From: UBA1479 sp040221095
Lineage (GTDB): Bacteria; Pseudomonadota; Alphaproteobacteria; Rhodospirillales; Casp-alpha2
DNA: 64,000 nucleotides
Assembly: GCA_040221095.1 (NCBI GenBank)
Contig: JAVJVP010000008.1
Span: forward strand, 124,001 to 188,000
Reading direction: 5' to 3'
The translations under genes were made by a program, and so were the position numbers. Shown piece after piece: positions 53,295 to 63,061 of this stretch (positions are counted from its first letter, which is position 1; every line of letters starts with the position of its first letter). A model generated the notes under the pieces. It was given only the letters and a program-made list of their open reading frames with translations, had not been told where the DNA came from and searched no databases.

Positions 53295-53660
53295 TCAGGC
53301 GGAGAACCCGGCCCCCGCCTTTTTGTACTCGTCGCGCGGCGGCGAGAAGATGTCGAGGATGACCGCCCCCTCGGGCCCGGCCTTGAAGCCGTGCTCCACC
53401 CCGCCCGGGGAACACCAGAAGTCCCCCACCTTCACGGGAAATTCCTTGCCGCCCTGGGTGCGCACGCCCGATCCCTCGAGCATCACCCCCCACTGCTCCT
53501 GCGGATGGCTGTGAATGCTGCCCTGGGCATTGGGTTCCGCCCGCACCACGGACAGCATGGCCTGTTCGCCCGGAAAGATGCGGGTTTCGATGCCCTCGCA
53601 CAGCACGCGGTGGATGCCCTGGGCAAGATCATGAAGATTGAAGAAGTTGTCGTCGGCCAT
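53295..53660 (-). CDS. Single-domain cupin protein
   Basis: 121 aa. Cupin motif 1 is HSHPQEQWGVMLEGSG (about residues 49-64) and motif 2 contains FWCSPGGVEHGF, giving His/Glu metal ligands. Small cupins can be dioxygenases, isomerases or lyases; no substrate is evident. AGGAGG lies before the ATG. Upstream on the other strand is the TauD-like gene, divergent by 214 bp. Confidence 0.85.
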   Translation of the reverse strand: MADDNFFNLHDLAQGIHRVLCEGIETRIFPGEQAMLSVVRAEPNAQGSIHSHPQEQWGVMLEGSGVRTQGGKEFPVKVGDFWCSPGGVEHGFKAGPEGAVILDIFSPPRDEYKKAGAGFSA

Positions 53661-53674
53661 GATGTCCTCCTGTT

Positions 53675-53703
53675 TGTCTTAAGATGGTTGGTTTCGTGTA
53701 TAG
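53675..53703 (+). promoter_or_regulatory. Candidate promoter of the TauD-like gene
   Basis: TTGTCT (53675-53680) and TGTATA (53698-53703) spaced by 17 bp in the divergent gap. If used, it leaves a leader of about 165 nt before the ATG at 53875. Confidence 0.35.
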
Positions 53704-53812
53704 GACCGCATGCTTTCGCCGCCAAGGGGCGGCCGCCGTTTCGCATGGCAAAACGTGCGCGGATTAGCCCTTTCCAAAGATGATTTCCCGGTAGCAGGCT
53801 TCGGGCGAACGA

Positions 53813-53860
53813 TAAAAAAAATGCCCGGGACCACGGTCGCCGCCGACCCCCGGGCCTTTT
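53813..53860 (+). terminator. Terminator-like hairpin inside the TauD leader
   Basis: An A run (53814-53821) leads into GCCCGGG (53823-53829), which pairs with CCCGGGC (53849-53855), followed by CTTTT. It sits between the candidate promoter and the ribosome site (GGAGG) of the TauD-like gene, so it may control read-through (attenuation) or simply terminate upstream transcription in both directions. Confidence 0.5.
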
Positions 53861-53874
53861 CGGAGGAACCGACC

Positions 53875-54765
53875 ATGGGATTGGAAATCGTCCCCCAGAG
53901 CGACGTCTGCGGCGCCGAAGTCAAAGGTGTCGACGTCACCCGCTCCCTCACGCCGGACGAGACCGCCTTGATCGAGGCCGCCTTCAACCGCCACAAGGTT
54001 CTGGTGTTCCGCAAGCAGCCGATGACGGCGCGCCAACTGGCCGACTTCTCCGCCCATTTCGGCACCCTGCAAACCCATGTCCAGACGGCCTACCAGCACC
54101 CGGAGGTGCCGGAGGTCGTGCAGATGACGAACATGAAGCCCGACGGGACTTTCGACGAGGCCGGCGCCTCGCGCGGCGCGGCGCCCAAAACCCGCGACGG
54201 CTGGCATTCCGACCTGTCCTTCGAGCGTGCGCCGGCCAAGGCGACCCTGCTGCATGCGGTCAACGTGCCCGACCGGGGCGGCAACACCTGTTTTTCCAAC
54301 ACGGCGCTGGCCTACACCACCCTGCCGGAAGGTCTCAAACGGAGGCTCGACGGGCTTACGGCCGAATTCGTCTACGGCCAGGCCAAGCGCAATCCGCTGG
54401 CGGCCAAGGCGGCGGAAGCCCTCAAGGGCAAGTCCAGGACCGATACGATCGCCGTGCAGCCCGTAATCGTCCGCCATGCCGTGACGGGCGCGCCCGCCAT
54501 CTACGTCAACCCCTACACCACCTCGCACATCCTGGGCCTGCCCGAACACGAAAGCGAAGCCCTGATCGAGCAGCTGACCGACCTGATGGAAGACCAGGCC
54601 TTCCGCTGGGAACACGAATGGTCCGTGGGCGACACCTTGATGTGGGACAACCGCGGCGGCCTGATGCACGCCGGGCGCATGGATTACCCCCGCGACCAGC
54701 CCCGGCGCTTCATCCGCACCACCGTGCGGGGCGGCGAACTGGCGCCCTACCGGCTGAGCGCCTGA
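53875..54765 (+). CDS. TauD/TfdA-family Fe(II)/2-oxoglutarate dioxygenase
   Basis: 296 aa from the ATG after CGGAGGAACC; the frame is open upstream but without a start signal. Iron ligands H111 and D113 in GWHSDLSF and H265 in GLMHAGRMDYP, with Arg in PRRFIRT (277-281) binding 2-oxoglutarate. It hydroxylates an organic substrate such as a sulfonate, phenoxyacid or amine; the choice is not deducible. Two bases later the convergent CoA-ester lyase ends. Confidence 0.9.
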   Translation: MGLEIVPQSDVCGAEVKGVDVTRSLTPDETALIEAAFNRHKVLVFRKQPMTARQLADFSAHFGTLQTHVQTAYQHPEVPEVVQMTNMKPDGTFDEAGASRGAAPKTRDGWHSDLSFERAPAKATLLHAVNVPDRGGNTCFSNTALAYTTLPEGLKRRLDGLTAEFVYGQAKRNPLAAKAAEALKGKSRTDTIAVQPVIVRHAVTGAPAIYVNPYTTSHILGLPEHESEALIEQLTDLMEDQAFRWEHEWSVGDTLMWDNRGGLMHAGRMDYPRDQPRRFIRTTVRGGELAPYRLSA

Positions 54766-54767
54766 TT

Positions 54768-55616
54768 CTAGGTCGGCCGCCGGTCGAGAATGCGCCGGGC
54801 GCGGCGGGCGATGGATTCGTTGACCATCTTGCCGTCGACGCGGGCGGTGCCGAGCGGGTCCGCCGCCGCCGCGGCCAGCACCCGTTCCGCCCAACCGACC
54901 TGTACCGGCGTCGGCGTGAAGGCCTCGTGGATATTCGCTATCTGCACCTGGTCATAGGACGCCTTGCCGGTGAAGCCCATGGAGGCGATGCGGGCCGCCT
55001 CGTCGATCAGGCCCGCTTCGTCCGACGGGTCGAACCACACGCCGTCCATGGCGTCGATCCCGGCTTCCTGCGCCGCCAGAACCGTTTCCGCCCGCGCATG
55101 GGCCAGCGCGTCCCAGCCCAGGTCCGAGCCGATGGACGCGGAAAAGTCCGCCGTGCCCAGGAACAGGCAGGTGACCTGAGGACCGTCCCGACCGGCGGTC
55201 GAACAGGCGATGTCCATGGCGTTCTTGATCCCGCGCGGGCTTTCGATCAGCACCACCAGTTCCAGGCCCGGGTGGCGCGGCCGCAGGACATCGGCGACCC
55301 AGCGCACTTCCTCGGCATGTTCGATCTTGGGCAGGATCAGGCCGTCGGGCGGATCGCCGCAATCGGCCACGGCCAGCAGATCGCGCAGGCCGTCTTCCGT
55401 GCGCGGATTATTCACGCGCAGCAGGCGCAGCGGCTGGCCCGCCTTGCGCGGCCCGGCATACAGCGGCAGCACGGCGATGCGGGCCTCGGCCCGGCGGGCC
55501 GGCACGGTGCCGTCCTCCAGGTCGAACACGACCATGTCCGCCCCCGAGTTCATGGCCTCGTCCCAACGCTCCGTGCTCAGCGCCGGATAAAACAGCACGC
55601 TGCGTCGTAACGTCAT
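54768..55616 (-). CDS. CoA-ester lyase of the CitE/HpcH/HpaI family (second copy)
   Basis: 282 aa. RSVLFYPALSTERWDEA, FDLEDGTVP (the acidic Mg site), LRVNNPRTEDG and TADFSASIG are family features. It is clearly a paralogue of the lyase at 225-1136 but diverged and has no CoA-transferase neighbour. The start overlaps the stop of the upstream small gene by 4 bp. The reaction (malyl-, citramalyl- or other CoA ester cleavage) is not certain. Confidence 0.82.
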   Translation of the reverse strand: MTLRRSVLFYPALSTERWDEAMNSGADMVVFDLEDGTVPARRAEARIAVLPLYAGPRKAGQPLRLLRVNNPRTEDGLRDLLAVADCGDPPDGLILPKIEHAEEVRWVADVLRPRHPGLELVVLIESPRGIKNAMDIACSTAGRDGPQVTCLFLGTADFSASIGSDLGWDALAHARAETVLAAQEAGIDAMDGVWFDPSDEAGLIDEAARIASMGFTGKASYDQVQIANIHEAFTPTPVQVGWAERVLAAAAADPLGTARVDGKMVNESIARRARRILDRRPT

Positions 55617-56161
55617 CCTGCGATGTCCTCCCAGATTTCATCAAGCATGCGGCGGACCGCCCGGTCCTCGGGGATCGGATGGCGGTCCGTATCCAGCACC
55701 TGGCCCTCATAGGCCGCCCGCCCGCCCGCCGCGAACAGGCGGCGGAACACCTCACGCGCATCGTCGGCACGGCCCAGAAGGGCCAGGGCATAGGCCCTGT
55801 TGCCCGCCACATAGGCGCGGTAGGTCGGCTCGGCCTGAATTGCGAGGGATTGCTCGAACCGCGCAAGGGCCTGTTTCAGGCCCCAGCGAAAGGCCTGCTC
55901 GGCGTCTTCGTCCAGTTCGGAAACGGCGGCCCGCACCGCCTTGGCGTCCATCAGGTCGATAAAGCCCAGGCCGTTGAGGGCGCGCGCCCATTGCATCCGC
56001 GCCGCCGGGTCAGGGGAAAAGCGCAGGGCGGCGTCAACGGCGGTGAAATCGGTAAGCGCGCCGTCCAGGTCCATGCGGGCCGCCATCGCCATGCCCCGGT
56101 CGACATGGCGTTCGGCGGCGTCCGGAGTGAGGGTCGGCGCGGCTTCGTCATCGTCGCTCAT
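55613..56161 (-). CDS. Small helical, TPR-like protein
   Basis: 182 aa from MSDDDEAAPT; the frame is open further upstream without a good start. Acidic N-terminus and helical segments consistent with degenerate TPR repeats (ERHVDRGMAMAARMDLDGAL, RAYVAGNRAYALALLGRADD). Coupled by a 4 bp overlap to the lyase gene. It likely forms a scaffold or accessory protein; no specific role is evident. Upstream 158 bp separate it from radA. Confidence 0.7.
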   Translation of the reverse strand: MSDDDEAAPTLTPDAAERHVDRGMAMAARMDLDGALTDFTAVDAALRFSPDPAARMQWARALNGLGFIDLMDAKAVRAAVSELDEDAEQAFRWGLKQALARFEQSLAIQAEPTYRAYVAGNRAYALALLGRADDAREVFRRLFAAGGRAAYEGQVLDTDRHPIPEDRAVRRMLDEIWEDIAG

Positions 56162-56319
56162 GGTGTCCTCCCACCCGTCACTTATGGCGGCAAAGCCGGA
56201 TGCGGGCAAGATGCCTGGGGCGCCGTGACCCCGGTTTGCCTTGCCCCTGCCCGCCCCACGCGATATGAGAAGCGAGCCCGATTTGCCCATCTCGATCACC
56301 CCGGAAAGACGAGGTTTCA

Positions 56320-57744
<1,425 letters not shown>

Positions 57745-57769
57745 CCCGGCGCCGGAGGCGAACCGCGAC

Positions 57770-58468
57770 ATGGAAACGCTCAAGGAATTGCCGGTGAACG
57801 TGGTCGATCTTGCCGTGCTCGCGGTGCTGCTGGTGTCCGCCGTGTTCGCCTATGCCCGCGGCTTCATGCATGAAATCCTGTCGATCGGCGGCTGGATCGG
57901 CGCCATCTTCGCGACCATCTACGGCTTTCCCCATGTCCAGCCCTATGCCCGCGACCTGATCCCCATTCAGTTGGCGGCGGATCTGGCGGCCGGCGTCGTG
58001 GTTTTCGTGTTCACCCTGTTTTCCCTGTCGTTCATCATCCGCGCCATCGCCCGGCACATCCAGCAGAGCTCGCTCAACGTGCTTGATCGCTCGCTGGGCT
58101 TTCTGTTCGGCCTGGTGCGGGGGGGGCTTATCGTCTGCCTGATCTATCTCGGCATCGAATTCCTGATGACGCCCGAGGAACAGCCGAAATGGATCCGCGA
58201 GGCCAAGTCCATGCCCCTGATCCTGCGGGGATCGGACACTCTGCGCGGCCTGATTCCCGACAATCTGGAAAGCAAGCTGAAGGACGCGGCGCCCTCGGGC
58301 TTTTCCGGGCGCATGCCCAGTTTGCCGAAGACCGAGGGCGAGGCCATCAAGCGCCTGTTCACCCCGCCGGCCGACGGCGGGAAGACCTCGCCGAAGGACG
58401 CATACGGCTCGAAAGAGCGGGCGGTTATGGACCGCGCCATCGAAAATGCCACCGGCCAAAGCAAATAA
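57770..58468 (+). CDS. cvpA: CvpA-family membrane protein
   Basis: 232 aa. Four helices (VVDLAVLAVLLVSAVFAYARG at the start), then a hydrophilic C-terminal region. CvpA in E. coli is required for colicin V production and lies before purF, as here. CGGAGGCG precedes the ATG. Confidence 0.88.
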   Translation: METLKELPVNVVDLAVLAVLLVSAVFAYARGFMHEILSIGGWIGAIFATIYGFPHVQPYARDLIPIQLAADLAAGVVVFVFTLFSLSFIIRAIARHIQQSSLNVLDRSLGFLFGLVRGGLIVCLIYLGIEFLMTPEEQPKWIREAKSMPLILRGSDTLRGLIPDNLESKLKDAAPSGFSGRMPSLPKTEGEAIKRLFTPPADGGKTSPKDAYGSKERAVMDRAIENATGQSK

Positions 58469-58527
58469 TCGGGAACGTCGGAGAAATTAACGGTGAAAAG
58501 CGACCCGATCCGGAGTACATACCCGAC

Positions 58528-60030
58528 ATGAAATCTCCCCTGCTCCTGCCCGCGTCCCCCTTCACGGCGTCGGCCCATCGCAAAGCCGCCCCCTGGGACA
58601 ATGACAAGCTGCGCGAGGAATGCGGCGTATTCGGCATCTATGGCCATGAAGACGCCGCCGCCCATACGGCGCTCGGCCTGCATGCGCTTCAGCATCGGGG
58701 CCAGGAATCGGCCGGGATCGTCGCCTACGACGGCGAACAGTTCCACAGCCACCGCGCGCTCGGCCTGGTCGGCGACAACTTCAACGACATGGACACCATG
58801 GCCCGCCTCAAGGGCAGCGTCGCCATGGGCCATGTGCGCTATTCGACCTCGGGCGGCACGTTCATCCGCAACATCCAGCCCCTGTTCGCCGAATTCATGT
58901 TCGGCGGCCTGGCCGTCGCCCATAACGGCAACCTGACCAACGCCTATCAGGTGCGCCAGGCCCTGGTCGAACGGGGCAACATCTTCCAATCGACCAGCGA
59001 CACCGAGGTCATCATCCATCTGATGGCCGTGAGCGACGCCGGCCATGTCATCGACCGGCTGATCGACGCCCTGCGCCAGATCGAGGGCGCCTATTCCCTG
59101 GTCGCCATGACCCAGAAAAAGCTGATCGGCGTGCGCGACCCCATGGGCGTGCGGCCGCTGGTCCTGGGCCGCCTGGGGGATTCCCACATCCTGGCGTCGG
59201 AAACCTGCGCGCTCGACATCATCGGCGCCGATTTCATCCGCGACGTGGAACCGGGCGAAATCATCGTCATCGACGCCGACGGCGTGAACAGCTACCACCC
59301 CTTCGGCAAAAGCCGCACGCGGCGGTTCTGCATCTTCGAGCATATCTATTTCGCGCGGCCTGATTCCATCATCGAAGGCCAGAACGTGTATGAGGTGCGC
59401 AAGCGCATCGGCGCCGAATTGGCCCATGAATCGCCCGTCGAGGCCGATGTCGTCGTGCCCGTGCCGGATTCCGGCGTACCCTCGGCCATCGGTTTCGCGC
59501 GGGAGACGGGGATTCCCTTCGAACTGGGGATCATCCGCAACCACTATGTCGGCCGTACCTTCATCGAACCGACGGACAACATCCGCCACCTGGGCGTCCG
59601 CCTGAAGCACAACGGCAACGTCGCCGAACTGAAGGGCAAGCGCGTCGTCCTGGTCGACGATTCCATCGTGCGCGGCACGACGTCCGTGAAGATCGTCGAA
59701 ATGGTGCGCGATGCCGGGGCGACCGAGGTTCACATGCGGATTTCCAGCCCGCCGACGACCCATTCCTGCTTTTACGGCATCGATACGCCGTCACGCTCGC
59801 AGCTGCTCGCCGCCCAGCACGACATCCAGGGCATGGCCGACATCATCGGCGTCGACAGCCTGGCCTTCATTTCCTGGGACGGGCTGTACCGCGCCGTCGG
59901 CGAAGTGGGCCGCGACATGGAAATTCCGCGCTATTGCGACGCCTGCTTCACCGGCGAATATCCCATTCCCCTGACCGACCGCGAAGCGGATCGGGGACCG
60001 CGCCAACTTTCCCTTCTGGAAGAGGGCTAA
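58528..60030 (+). CDS. purF: Amidophosphoribosyltransferase
   Basis: 500 aa. The chain begins with a 31-residue propeptide ending before Cys32 (REECGVFGIYG), the glutaminase nucleophile after processing. RHRGQESAG-like HRGQESAGIVAYDG, and the PRPP motif VVLVDDSIVRGTTSVK. First step of purine synthesis. CGGAG precedes the ATG. Five bp before the SDR start. Confidence 0.97.
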   Translation: MKSPLLLPASPFTASAHRKAAPWDNDKLREECGVFGIYGHEDAAAHTALGLHALQHRGQESAGIVAYDGEQFHSHRALGLVGDNFNDMDTMARLKGSVAMGHVRYSTSGGTFIRNIQPLFAEFMFGGLAVAHNGNLTNAYQVRQALVERGNIFQSTSDTEVIIHLMAVSDAGHVIDRLIDALRQIEGAYSLVAMTQKKLIGVRDPMGVRPLVLGRLGDSHILASETCALDIIGADFIRDVEPGEIIVIDADGVNSYHPFGKSRTRRFCIFEHIYFARPDSIIEGQNVYEVRKRIGAELAHESPVEADVVVPVPDSGVPSAIGFARETGIPFELGIIRNHYVGRTFIEPTDNIRHLGVRLKHNGNVAELKGKRVVLVDDSIVRGTTSVKIVEMVRDAGATEVHMRISSPPTTHSCFYGIDTPSRSQLLAAQHDIQGMADIIGVDSLAFISWDGLYRAVGEVGRDMEIPRYCDACFTGEYPIPLTDREADRGPRQLSLLEEG

Positions 60031-60034
60031 GCCC

Positions 60035-60766
60035 TTGCCGGGCGGCCGTCTCGAAAACCGGATCGCAGTGATCACCGGGGCGACCCGGGGCATCGGCCGC
60101 GCCGTGGCCGGGCGCTTCGCCGCCGAGGGGGCCGAGCTGATCCTGGTCGGCCGGACCACCGGCGCGCTTGAGGAAGTGGACGACGAGGTGCGCAAGGCTT
60201 CGGGCAAAAACGCCACCCTGGTGCCCATGGATCTGACCGATTTCGATGCCATCGACCGTCTGGGCGCCGCCATCTTCGAGCGTCACGGCAAGCTCGACAT
60301 CCTGGTCGGCAACGCCGGCATGCTGGGCAACCTGAGCCCGCTCGCCCACACCGACCCCAAGGTCTGGGACCAGGTCATGGCCATCAACACGACCGCCAAC
60401 TGGCGGCTGATCCGCTCGTTCGACCCGCTGCTGCGCATGTCCGACGCCGGGCGCGTGGTCATGGTCACGTCCACGGTCGGTCACGAGGCGCGCGCCTATT
60501 GGTCGGCCTATGCCGTGTCCAAGGCGGCGTTGGAAATGGCGACAAAGATCTACGCCGAGGAAACGGTAAAGACCAACGTCAAGGTCAACATCCTCAACCC
60601 CGGGGCCACGCGGACCAACATGCGGGCCCGCGCCTTTCCCGGTGAGGCCCCGGAAACGGTCAAGGCTCCCGCGTCGATCACCGAGGATTTCGTGCGCCTG
60701 TGCGAGCCCGCCTGCGCCCTGCACGGTCAAACCGTGACTGCCAAGGAAACCCCCGCGGAAAGCTGA
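60035..60766 (+). CDS. SDR-family oxidoreductase
   Basis: 243 aa from a TTG with AGAGGG about 10 bp upstream. TGATRGIGRAVAGRFAAEG, VGNAGMLG and the intact active site (S in VTSTVG, Y and K in YAVSKAALE). It resembles the YciK group. It follows purF closely and precedes the glycosyltransferase by 1 bp. Confidence 0.9.
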   Translation: MPGGRLENRIAVITGATRGIGRAVAGRFAAEGAELILVGRTTGALEEVDDEVRKASGKNATLVPMDLTDFDAIDRLGAAIFERHGKLDILVGNAGMLGNLSPLAHTDPKVWDQVMAINTTANWRLIRSFDPLLRMSDAGRVVMVTSTVGHEARAYWSAYAVSKAALEMATKIYAEETVKTNVKVNILNPGATRTNMRARAFPGEAPETVKAPASITEDFVRLCEPACALHGQTVTAKETPAES

Positions 60767-60767
60767 C

Positions 60768-61955
60768 ATGGCCATCAACGCCATCGCCCTGACCTGGCCA
60801 CCCTCCGCGCTTCACGGCTGGGGCGTGTTCGGGACCAACCTGCTGCGCGAGGTGCTGCGCCGGGGGGCACCCAAGCCGATCACCCTGTTCGCCATGCAGC
60901 CGGAATTGATCGACGCCGGCGACCGTACCCTGTTCCAACCCCTGATGGCGGAACAGCACCAGATCGAACAACAGCTTGGAGCCGCGCGGGGGAACGTGAC
61001 CCTGGGCGGCGTCCATGTCCTGCATTCCCTCGGCAACTACCTGGACGAGCCGGCCGCCGCCGCGCGGTTTCGGGGCGAGCCGAACGTGGGCTTCACCTTT
61101 TTCGAAAACATGGTGTTCGGCGACGACGTGGTCGCCCGCAACGCCCATTTCCAGATCATGATGGCGGGATCGACCTGGAACGCGGACATCCTGCGCGACC
61201 TGGGGTTTCCCCGCGTCGGCTGCGTCTTCCAGGGCATTGACCCCGACGCCTTCTCCCCCGGTCCACGCACGGGCCGGTTCGGCGACCGCTTCGTGGTGTT
61301 TTCCGGCGGCAAGCTGGAATTGCGCAAGGGCCAGGATCTGGTCGTCGCCGCATTCAAGAAATTCCAAGCCCGCCATCCGGACGCCCTTCTGGTCACGGTC
61401 TGGCTCAACCCCTGGCCGGCAATCATGGCCGACATGGCGGCAAGCCCCCATGTCGACGGCCCGCCCGCCATGGACCAGCCGTTCCCCAACTGCATCAACG
61501 ACTGGGTCCGCGCCCAGGGCGTGCCCGAAGGGGCCCATATGGACCTCAGCCCGACCTTCAACGCCGACATGCCGGCGCTGTTGCGGGAATGCGACGCGGC
61601 GGTGTTTCCCAATCGCTGCGAAGGCGGCACCAACCTGGTCGCCATGGAAGCCCTGGCCGCCGGCCTGCCCTGCGTGCTGTCGGCCAACAGCGGCCACTTG
61701 GACCTGATCGGCCCGGACGGGGACGCCCATTGCTATCCCCTGACCCGCCAGACGCCCGTCGCGTTCGGTCCGCAAGGCGCCGACCATTGGCGCGAGTCCG
61801 ATGTCGAGGAAATCGTCGAGAGCCTGGAGGCGGTCTACCAGGACCGCGCGGACGCCCGCCGCCGGGGACAGGCCGCCACCGCCTTCATGCAGGATTGGTC
61901 CTGGCGCAACCAGATCGACAAGCTGCTGACGGAACTGGACAGGCTGACGTCCTGA
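60768..61955 (+). CDS. GT-B glycosyltransferase
   Basis: 395 aa. FSGGKLELRKGQDLVVAAFKK begins the C-terminal nucleotide-sugar domain, and FPNRCEGGTNLVAMEALAAG is the E-x7-E motif that binds the donor sugar. N-terminal half contains HGWGVFGTNLLREVL. Probably an envelope or polysaccharide enzyme; donor and acceptor unknown. 9 bp convergent to the TPR gene. Confidence 0.88.
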   Translation: MAINAIALTWPPSALHGWGVFGTNLLREVLRRGAPKPITLFAMQPELIDAGDRTLFQPLMAEQHQIEQQLGAARGNVTLGGVHVLHSLGNYLDEPAAAARFRGEPNVGFTFFENMVFGDDVVARNAHFQIMMAGSTWNADILRDLGFPRVGCVFQGIDPDAFSPGPRTGRFGDRFVVFSGGKLELRKGQDLVVAAFKKFQARHPDALLVTVWLNPWPAIMADMAASPHVDGPPAMDQPFPNCINDWVRAQGVPEGAHMDLSPTFNADMPALLRECDAAVFPNRCEGGTNLVAMEALAAGLPCVLSANSGHLDLIGPDGDAHCYPLTRQTPVAFGPQGADHWRESDVEEIVESLEAVYQDRADARRRGQAATAFMQDWSWRNQIDKLLTELDRLTS

Positions 61956-61964
61956 GCCTTGCCG

Positions 61965-62933
61965 TCAGCGGACCGGCGGTTCGTCCAGGGTCTTGATGAC
62001 CCGCGCAGCACCCGCATGGGCCGGGTCCAGTTCAAGAACCTTCAGGGCGTCCGCCCGCGCCATCTTGGCATCACCGGCCCCCAGGGCAGCGAGCGCCCGG
62101 GCATGTAGCGCCGCCAGATACCCCGGCTTGAGCGCGATGGCGCGGCTGTAGTCCTCGATAGCGCTGACGTGGTTGCCGAGGGCACCATGGACCAGCCCCC
62201 GGTAATAGAAGTTTTCCGGATCACCGGCGCCCAGATTGACCGCCATGTTCATGTCCGACAGGGCCGCGGGATAATCCTCGAGATAGGCCTGGGTCAGGCC
62301 CCGTTCGGTGTAATAGTCCGCTTCGCTGCCCTTCAGGCTGATGGCCTGGGAAAAGTCCTCCAGGGCCCGTTTGTAGCCCCCCTGGGACCGATAGTACTTG
62401 CCGCGCAGGATCAGCGCCTCGCGGTTGCGCGGCTGCACCCGCAGCACCTCGTTGAGGTCCAGGATGGCCGTGTCCAGGCGGCCGCTCTGGGCCCGGGTCT
62501 TGGCCCGCTCCATGAACGTCGTCATGTCCTGGGGCCGCAACTTGACGGCCTCGGCGTAATCTTCTTCCGCGTCCTTGAACTTGCCGGCGTCGCCATAGGC
62601 CGCCCCCCGGTTGACGTGGGCGCGGAAATACTTGGGGCGCAGCCTTATGGCGCGGGAAAAATCGCGGATCGCGGCGTCGATATTGCCCAAGCGCCGATAG
62701 GTCGCGCCCCGGTTGTTGTGGACCCGCGCAAGGTCGCCGTCACCCAAGGTGCCCGCGTCGATCGCCTTGGTGAACAGGTCGACCGCCTGCGGCAGACTGC
62801 CGGCCTTGGCGGCGGCGACGCCGGCTTCGAAATCCTGGGCCGCCTGGGCCTGGGCGGGGGCCGTCGGCCAACTTACCGCGATCATCAACAACAGGACCGC
62901 CGCGAGGCGCACCAAAAGCCTTGTCATTCTCAC
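61965..62933 (-). CDS. Secreted tetratricopeptide-repeat protein
   Basis: 322 aa with a signal peptide (LVRLAAVLLLMIAVSWP...AQA; cleavage about residue 31). About six TPRs: KAIDAGTLGDGDLARVHNNRG, FSRAIRLRPKYFRAHVNRG, YAEAVKLRPQ, LNEVLRVQPRN, FSQAISLKG, YSRAIALKPGYLAAL. Likely a periplasmic or envelope scaffold; partner unknown. C-terminus ends DEPPVR. Confidence 0.85.
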   Translation of the reverse strand: MRMTRLLVRLAAVLLLMIAVSWPTAPAQAQAAQDFEAGVAAAKAGSLPQAVDLFTKAIDAGTLGDGDLARVHNNRGATYRRLGNIDAAIRDFSRAIRLRPKYFRAHVNRGAAYGDAGKFKDAEEDYAEAVKLRPQDMTTFMERAKTRAQSGRLDTAILDLNEVLRVQPRNREALILRGKYYRSQGGYKRALEDFSQAISLKGSEADYYTERGLTQAYLEDYPAALSDMNMAVNLGAGDPENFYYRGLVHGALGNHVSAIEDYSRAIALKPGYLAALHARALAALGAGDAKMARADALKVLELDPAHAGAARVIKTLDEPPVR

Positions 62934-63061
62934 GTCTCTCCGATCGGCGAAGCCGCCGGTCCGCCGGCAGACGGTCCGGAAGGATGAAATCCAGGGCTGG
63001 ACTTAACAGATGATGCGCCCCCGGCGCAATGCGCGAAGGCGATGGAACAGGCGGGGCGCCC

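Noticed and set aside
53704..53812. Cobalamin, glycine or SAM-II riboswitch in the TauD leader
   Set aside because: The diagnostic box sequences of these classes could not be found by eye, so only a terminator-like stem is reported.
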